Virus record (IMG/VR): IMGVR_UViG_3300034375_003959
Location: 1-23,391 of that record
Source of the DNA: a virus
Length of the DNA: 23,391 bases
Strand: one strand, 5' to 3'
The number at the start of each line of letters is the position of its first letter. Position 1 is the stretch's first letter. The position numbers and the translations under genes are program-made. Of this stretch, positions 19,417 to 23,391 are shown one piece after another. Below the pieces are notes generated by a model. It did no database searches. It was given only the letters and a program-made list of their open reading frames with translations, and had not been told where the DNA came from.

Positions 19417-19935
19417 TTATAAAGAAGGTTTAGCTGGCTTGCTAGTCTCCGCTGCAGCCATACTTGGTGGAATCTCTACCTTCTTAGGCGGAGCTATTCC
19501 ATCTCCCTTCGGAGTTCTAAAAGCAACTATCTCATTTTGTGTATCTGGATAGCTAGGATTGTCACTCTCTCTTTCAGAAAAAGTACAAACCATATTTTTG
19601 CCTTGTAAGTCTTCTGCATTTACAGGTGGAGTATCAAGTCCAACAGCAGTAAGCAAACGTTTAAAATCAGAAGCTGCGTAGCCTCTAATTAATTCTTGCT
19701 TCTCTTTGTCTTCATTTGTATACCAAAGGCTAAAGTATTTTCTAACAATCCAACCATTAAATTTTGGCTCGTTATGTACCTTAACTTCTAGTTTAATACT
19801 CTCATTACCAGCAGCAGATACATGTTTAGTACATTCGCTAATAATACAATTATAATCACCTTTCGGTATATAAGAGGATGATTCCTCTCTCTCAGATTCT
19901 ACGTTTGTAAAATCAATTCCATCAAAGTCAGACAT
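19417..19935 (-). CDS. DUF669 single-strand DNA-binding-like protein
   Basis: A 172-aa protein beginning MSDFDGIDFTNVE, with an IPKGDYNCII motif near residue 24-33, a beta-rich core (ESIKLEVKVHNEPKFNGWIVRKYFSLWY), AASDFKRLLTAVGL, and a Pro/Lys/Ala-rich disordered C-terminal tail. This is the pattern of DUF669 proteins, OB-fold SSB substitutes often found beside Sak4 or RecT-type genes. It overlaps the Sak4 stop by one base (TAATG), so the two products are likely made in balance and act together on single-strand DNA. Confidence 0.82.
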   Translation of the reverse strand: MSDFDGIDFTNVESEREESSSYIPKGDYNCIISECTKHVSAAGNESIKLEVKVHNEPKFNGWIVRKYFSLWYTNEDKEKQELIRGYAASDFKRLLTAVGLDTPPVNAEDLQGKNMVCTFSERESDNPSYPDTQNEIVAFRTPKGDGIAPPKKVEIPPSMAAAETSKPAKPSL

Positions 19936-20642
19936 TATGCTTCTCCTGTAAATCCTAACTTGTTAATAATATGTGATAGGTTAGGTTCCTCTAGGGCTTC
20001 TAACTTACCACTCCTGTCCTTAGCAATATAATTAGCGCCAAGAGTTGTTTGCAACCATCTTTCGGTTGTCTTTTTTCCTTTCTCATCTTCGGTATCAAAT
20101 GTCCTCAAACATAACACTTCATCAAAGAAATAAGGAATTTGTGTAGGTAGTTTTGCTCCAACCATCATTGGTTGATAGTGCAACATACCAGTAGATTCAT
20201 CTCGTACTTCTTGCTGTTTAGCAATAAATACAACATGTATTGGAAGGTCCCTAAATCTACGCATCGTCTTAGTCATTATTTGAATGACCTCGCCATACGC
20301 TTTTCTTGGGTCTTTACTTTTCTTCAACTCGTTGCCCAGAACAATCTCTGACATTTCTGTCACGCTGTCTAAACAAACGGTATCGTAGTCTAGCTTACCG
20401 CTTTCTAGTAACTGTGCAATTTCTTCTATTTCAGCTGCTTCTTTGACTTCAATAGCAGTCACGTTCGTAGCATCTTTAATAGATAGAAGTCCAGCCTCCA
20501 TACTTACAACAAGGGTCTTGCCTGGAACGGTCTGACAAAGAGTTGTCTTACCAGCTCCAGAGATTCCGTAAACCAAAAGTTTAGCACCTTGCATTTCGAC
20601 CAACTCGCTAGGGCTTTTTATACGACTTATAATATCGCTCAT
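19935..20642 (-). CDS. Sak4-like RecA/Rad51-family ATPase (annealing recombinase)
   Basis: A 235-aa single RecA core. Walker A GISGAGKT at residues 26-33, Walker B YDTVCLD ending at D92, followed by SVTEM and a QEVRDE-type region near 145 that may be a conserved polar motif. The ribosome binding site is AGGAGAAATGAT. Published work on Sak4 of phage HK620 shows that such proteins anneal single strands with help from a cognate SSB; the coupled DUF669 gene fits that partner. A packaging or general AAA role is the alternative, but size and neighbourhood favour recombination. First gene leftward of the symmetric promoter. Confidence 0.83.
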   Translation of the reverse strand: MSDIISRIKSPSELVEMQGAKLLVYGISGAGKTTLCQTVPGKTLVVSMEAGLLSIKDATNVTAIEVKEAAEIEEIAQLLESGKLDYDTVCLDSVTEMSEIVLGNELKKSKDPRKAYGEVIQIMTKTMRRFRDLPIHVVFIAKQQEVRDESTGMLHYQPMMVGAKLPTQIPYFFDEVLCLRTFDTEDEKGKKTTERWLQTTLGANYIAKDRSGKLEALEEPNLSHIINKLGFTGEA

Positions 20643-20668
20643 ATCATTTCTCCTAAAGATAAAATAAT

Positions 20669-20699
20669 AGTATACAGATAAAATTTATAACTGTATACT
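20669..20699. promoter_or_regulatory. Symmetric bidirectional promoter and operator
   Basis: A perfect inverted repeat, AGTATACAG (20669-20677), 13-nt spacer, CTGTATACT (20691-20699). Each strand reads TATACA, 17 nt, TATACT, so both arms supply a -35-like and a -10 box, one promoter in each direction. Leaders of about 20 nt (Sak4 side) and 29 nt (HTH side) result. The HTH protein encoded next to it is the obvious candidate to bind the arms. Confidence 0.75.
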
Positions 20700-20734
20700 T
20701 TTAGTTCAAAATAAATTTATTACAGAAAGCAACT

Positions 20735-21070
20735 ATGAGCGAAGTCAATAAAAATCAATGGAAAGTGAATTATTTATACAGGCTAAAGCAGTTATGTGAT
20801 AAAGATTTAGAATCTTTATATGCTAACAAACTAGAGCCAGAATACAAGGAGAGAGAAGTGAAACGTATATCTTTAAAAGATTATATTGCCTATATAGGCA
20901 ACGCTGGAGCAGCAAAATTATTTGAATGCTCTGAAGCAACAGCAAAGTCCTGGAGATATGGTAGGCGTCAACCTTCTATAAAACAGGCTAAAAAGATAAT
21001 CAAAGCAGCAGACGGAAAGCTAGACTTTGAATCTATCTATGGACCACTTGAAACTACTTTTGAAGAATAA
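20735..21070 (+). CDS. HTH regulator, Cro/CI-like
   Basis: A 111-aa protein. Residues 1-50 are charged and helical; residues 60-85 (NAGAAKLFECSEATAKSWRYGRRQPSIKQ) form a helix-turn-helix: helix two AAKLFEC, turn, recognition helix SEATAKSWRYG, then a basic wing-like RRQPS. This pattern matches small phage repressors and Cro-like proteins. Only a weak ribosome binding site (AGAAAG) is present, consistent with low expression. It lies 36 nt from the symmetric promoter and 5 nt before the prim-pol gene, so it may both autoregulate and control DNA metabolism genes in both directions. Confidence 0.75.
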   Translation: MSEVNKNQWKVNYLYRLKQLCDKDLESLYANKLEPEYKEREVKRISLKDYIAYIGNAGAAKLFECSEATAKSWRYGRRQPSIKQAKKIIKAADGKLDFESIYGPLETTFEE

Positions 21071-21075
21071 CAGAA

Positions 21076-23196
21076 GTGTTCAACGTCAAAGCAACAGCAG
21101 AAGACTCTGCGTTGGATTTAGCGCTTGCCTATGCAGAATCAGGCTTTAGTGTAGTACCTTTACTACGTCATAACAAAGTCCCTCCAAGAGAACTTGGAAG
21201 CTGGGAAAGATTCAAGAGCGAACAACCAACGACAGAAGAGATAACTAAATGGTTTCAAGGCCGCGATGATTTAGTCGTAGCTTTAGTGACTGGTAAGTTT
21301 TTAGTTATAGATGCAGATACCCCAGAAGCAGTCACGTGGGCTGCAAATAATTTACCTGTTACACCTTTAAAGGTAGCTACTGGTAAGGGTATGCACTATT
21401 ACTATAACAACCCAGAAAATTTTACAACTTATGTCGCTCGTAGAGTTACTGGTTATGACCCAGAAAAACTCATTGATATAAGAGGCGTTGGTGGCTTGAT
21501 TATTGCCCCCTATAATATTCATGCTACTGGCGCCATCTATGAACCACAAGTAATACCAGGTTGGGAATTGCATGATACAGGTGACTTGCCAGACTTCTCT
21601 CGTGAAGACTGGGTAAAGGTAACTGGCGCAGACAAGATTAACGGCAAACCTATAGCGACACCTCTCTCCCTTGAAGCCGCCGCTGAAGGAAGCCGTAATG
21701 ATACTGCAGCTAGACTGGCAGGTTATCTGATTGCCAAAGGATTGAATACAGACTTTACTCAATTCTTTTTGCAGTCTTGGAATAGAGGCAACAAACCACC
21801 TTTAGAAGATTCAGAGATAGCTACAACTGTAAGTTCTATTATGAGAACCCATGAGCGTAAGAATCAAGCTGCTCCTAGTTACATATCTAAAAACAGGATA
21901 ATAAAAGAACCAAGTGAGTTGTATAACCCTCCAGGAATTATTAAGGACATCTATGAATATTCAGAGCAAATAGCTCAAATATCTCAGCCAGGATTAAGCC
22001 TGCAGTCAGCCTTGGGTGTAGGTTCAGTTGCTGCTGGTCGTATGTATAAATCAGATATGAATAACTTTTCATCTTTGTATTTTATGTGTATTGCAAAATC
22101 TGGTCAGGGTAAAGAAAATACTAAGACAGTTATTGAGTCTGTGTTAGATAGTTCTGGCCATGTAGATTTGATGGCTGGAGATGGCTATACATCAAGTGGA
22201 GCTGTCTATAGTTTGTTGCGACACAAACCGACGCACATAACTGTAATGGACGAGTTTGGTAAAAGATTAGAAAGTATAGCCAAGTCATCCAACTCTAATA
22301 AAGAAGACGCCCTGCAAGCTCTGATGGAAGCCTGGGGTCGTTGTCACGGTACTATCAGACCTGATAACTACTCTTTAATGAATATGTCTAGCAAGCAACA
22401 ACAAGAAGCTATGGATAGGTCAACAATTAAACCAGCTATAACACTTATGGGTATGAGTGTTCCAAAGAATTTTTACGGTGCTTTATCTACAGGCAGAATT
22501 GTAGATGGATTTTTAAATAGGTTTATTGTTGTTGAATCCAAACTTCCTAGAGTTGTAGGTAGGATGGTTCCATTTAGAGAACCTTCTCATGCTATATGTG
22601 AGTGGGTTAGAAAGATGCGAGAGACTAAGAATGAAATGGAAGAGCTTGCTAAGAACAACTCAGAGATGGATTTTAGACAACGTGTTCTTACTTTTGATAG
22701 TGAAAGTAAAGACTTATTAACCAAGCTTGCATACAAATTAATAGAAGAACAAGACGCTCTAGAGAAAGATGGACTAGAAGTATTGCTATCTAGAACTAGA
22801 GAAAAGGCTATGAGATTAGCTTTGATATGCGCTTTAGCGGATGACCATAAGACCAATATTATTAGGAGTGATATAACTAAGTGGGCAATTGATTATGTTT
22901 ATTACTATGACCAATTACTTGTAGATAACTGTGAAGACAAAGTTGCAGGCTCAGAGACAGAAAGCAAGATAAAACAAGTCTTAAGCTTTATTAGGTCGCA
23001 AGGAGATATAGGTATCAGTAAGCGTGATATAGATAGGCGTGAAATATTTAGAAGTATGAAGTCATACGAGGTAAAAGAAATTATAGAAAGACTGAAGAAC
23101 TCTGGAGAAATCCAAGAGAAAGATGTTAAGACTAAAACTACAGGCAGGCCAACAAAACGTATTGTTGCGATTGACCCTGAGTTCTTTGATGATTAA
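21076..23196 (+). CDS. Prim-pol/DUF3987 replication protein (primase-polymerase plus helicase-like ATPase)
   Basis: A 706-aa two-part protein with a GTG start (21076). N-terminal prim-pol domain (about 10-170): FLVIDAD with D79 and D81, TGKGMHYYY with H107, and DIRGVGGLIIAP with D134, the three catalytic motifs of bifunctional DNA primase/polymerase N-terminal family. A PriCT-like linker follows (SRNDTAARLAGYL...SIMR, about 200-260). A DUF3987 ATPase domain follows: degenerate Walker A SGQGKEN near residue 340-346, where the usual Ser/Thr is Glu, and Walker B TVMDEF near 390. The C-terminus is a winged-helix-like region (SKRDIDRREI... ) . It would prime and extend DNA while unwinding it, the core of phage replication. 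The degenerate P-loop is common in the family but should be noted. Confidence 0.88.
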   Translation: MFNVKATAEDSALDLALAYAESGFSVVPLLRHNKVPPRELGSWERFKSEQPTTEEITKWFQGRDDLVVALVTGKFLVIDADTPEAVTWAANNLPVTPLKVATGKGMHYYYNNPENFTTYVARRVTGYDPEKLIDIRGVGGLIIAPYNIHATGAIYEPQVIPGWELHDTGDLPDFSREDWVKVTGADKINGKPIATPLSLEAAAEGSRNDTAARLAGYLIAKGLNTDFTQFFLQSWNRGNKPPLEDSEIATTVSSIMRTHERKNQAAPSYISKNRIIKEPSELYNPPGIIKDIYEYSEQIAQISQPGLSLQSALGVGSVAAGRMYKSDMNNFSSLYFMCIAKSGQGKENTKTVIESVLDSSGHVDLMAGDGYTSSGAVYSLLRHKPTHITVMDEFGKRLESIAKSSNSNKEDALQALMEAWGRCHGTIRPDNYSLMNMSSKQQQEAMDRSTIKPAITLMGMSVPKNFYGALSTGRIVDGFLNRFIVVESKLPRVVGRMVPFREPSHAICEWVRKMRETKNEMEELAKNNSEMDFRQRVLTFDSESKDLLTKLAYKLIEEQDALEKDGLEVLLSRTREKAMRLALICALADDHKTNIIRSDITKWAIDYVYYYDQLLVDNCEDKVAGSETESKIKQVLSFIRSQGDIGISKRDIDRREIFRSMKSYEVKEIIERLKNSGEIQEKDVKTKTTGRPTKRIVAIDPEFFDD

Positions 23197-23207
23197 AGGA
23201 GTGGAAT

Positions 23208-23391
23208 ATGAATCCAAAACCAAAGATGGAAACAATAAGCGACCAGAAACGCGAGGAGCGTGTAGCTGGTTTTATAGAAGGATTATGGGATGTTAGGTGC
23301 AATAAGCTACCAGTATCATACGGACTAGATTACTGGTGTGAAAGTAGTGATACTTGCTTCTGGTTAGAAGTTAAATGTCGCAGCTTTGGTA
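23208..23391 (+). CDS. Nuclease-like protein, N-terminal part, truncated by window edge
   Basis: ATG 23208 follows AAAGGAGTGGAAT. The 61 residues present open with a basic N-terminus (NPKPKMETISDQKREE), then GFIEGLWDVRCNKLP, SYGLDYWCESSD and FWLEVKCRSFG. The last part, with D at LDYW and E-x-K in LEVKCR, matches the D...ExK layout of PD-(D/E)XK enzymes. The rest of the gene lies outside the window, so this is only a suggestion. Likely co-transcribed with prim-pol. Confidence 0.6.
   Translation, partial: MNPKPKMETISDQKREERVAGFIEGLWDVRCNKLPVSYGLDYWCESSDTCFWLEVKCRSFG

Noticed and set aside
1-23391. Lysogeny genes such as integrase, CI-type repressor with att sites
   Set aside because: No integrase or attachment-site signature is visible; the small HTH protein alone does not show a temperate lifestyle.

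Overview
This window is part of a tailed double-stranded DNA bacteriophage genome. The base composition is AT-rich and nearly every base is used: genes are short, packed, often overlapping as ATGA or TAATG, and mostly preceded by GGAG-type ribosome binding sites. The combination of a large (about 825 aa) portal, a TerL-type terminase, a GroES-like co-chaperonin, a prim-pol/DUF3987 replication protein, a Sak4-like recombinase and a RecE-like nuclease resembles uncultured marine phage contigs, probably infecting an AT-rich marine bacterium. The host assignment is inference only.

Layout. (1) About 1-9.4 kb, all leftward: the virion and packaging block. Read in transcription order (right to left) it encodes a 473-aa coiled-coil protein, a 402-aa structural-looking protein with a dockerin-like calcium loop, a 327-aa Gly/Phe/Tyr/Gln/Pro-rich disordered protein, the large terminase, the portal, two small proteins, a GroES-like protein and a charged scaffold-like protein that runs off the left edge. 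(2) 9.4-11.5 kb: two gene-poor stretches around five small leftward genes, with a terminator at 9957-9984 and divergent promoters between 11088 and 11486. (3) 11.5-15.03 kb, rightward: a chain of at least 14 tiny, mostly acidic or zinc-ribbon proteins, many translationally coupled; this looks like an early host-takeover region. (4) 15.03-16.9 kb, leftward: a small terminase candidate, far from the large subunit, plus small genes and an iteron-rich, AT-rich segment that looks like a replication origin or packaging site. (5) 16.97-23.4 kb: the DNA metabolism block. RecE-like exonuclease and DUF3310 genes run rightward; a PD-(D/E)XK nuclease, a DUF669 SSB-like protein and a Sak4-like ATPase run leftward; an HTH regulator, the prim-pol/helicase and a second nuclease-like gene run rightward from a symmetric bidirectional promoter/operator.

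How the parts fit. The regulator at 20735 probably controls the symmetric promoter at 20669-20699 and so switches both the recombination genes and the replication genes. Recombination would use the exonuclease to resect ends and Sak4 plus the SSB-like protein to anneal strands. The most unusual signal is a short directional motif, (C/T)CCGAC. On the + strand it appears 23 times between 9.6 and 16.1 kb, in genes of one strand or the other and in non-coding DNA, but not at all in the first 9.6 kb and only twice after 16.1 kb. It is strongest inside the small terminase gene, which makes a DNA-level role such as packaging, origin or protein-binding sites plausible. No tRNA, rRNA, CRISPR array, insertion sequence or integrase was seen.
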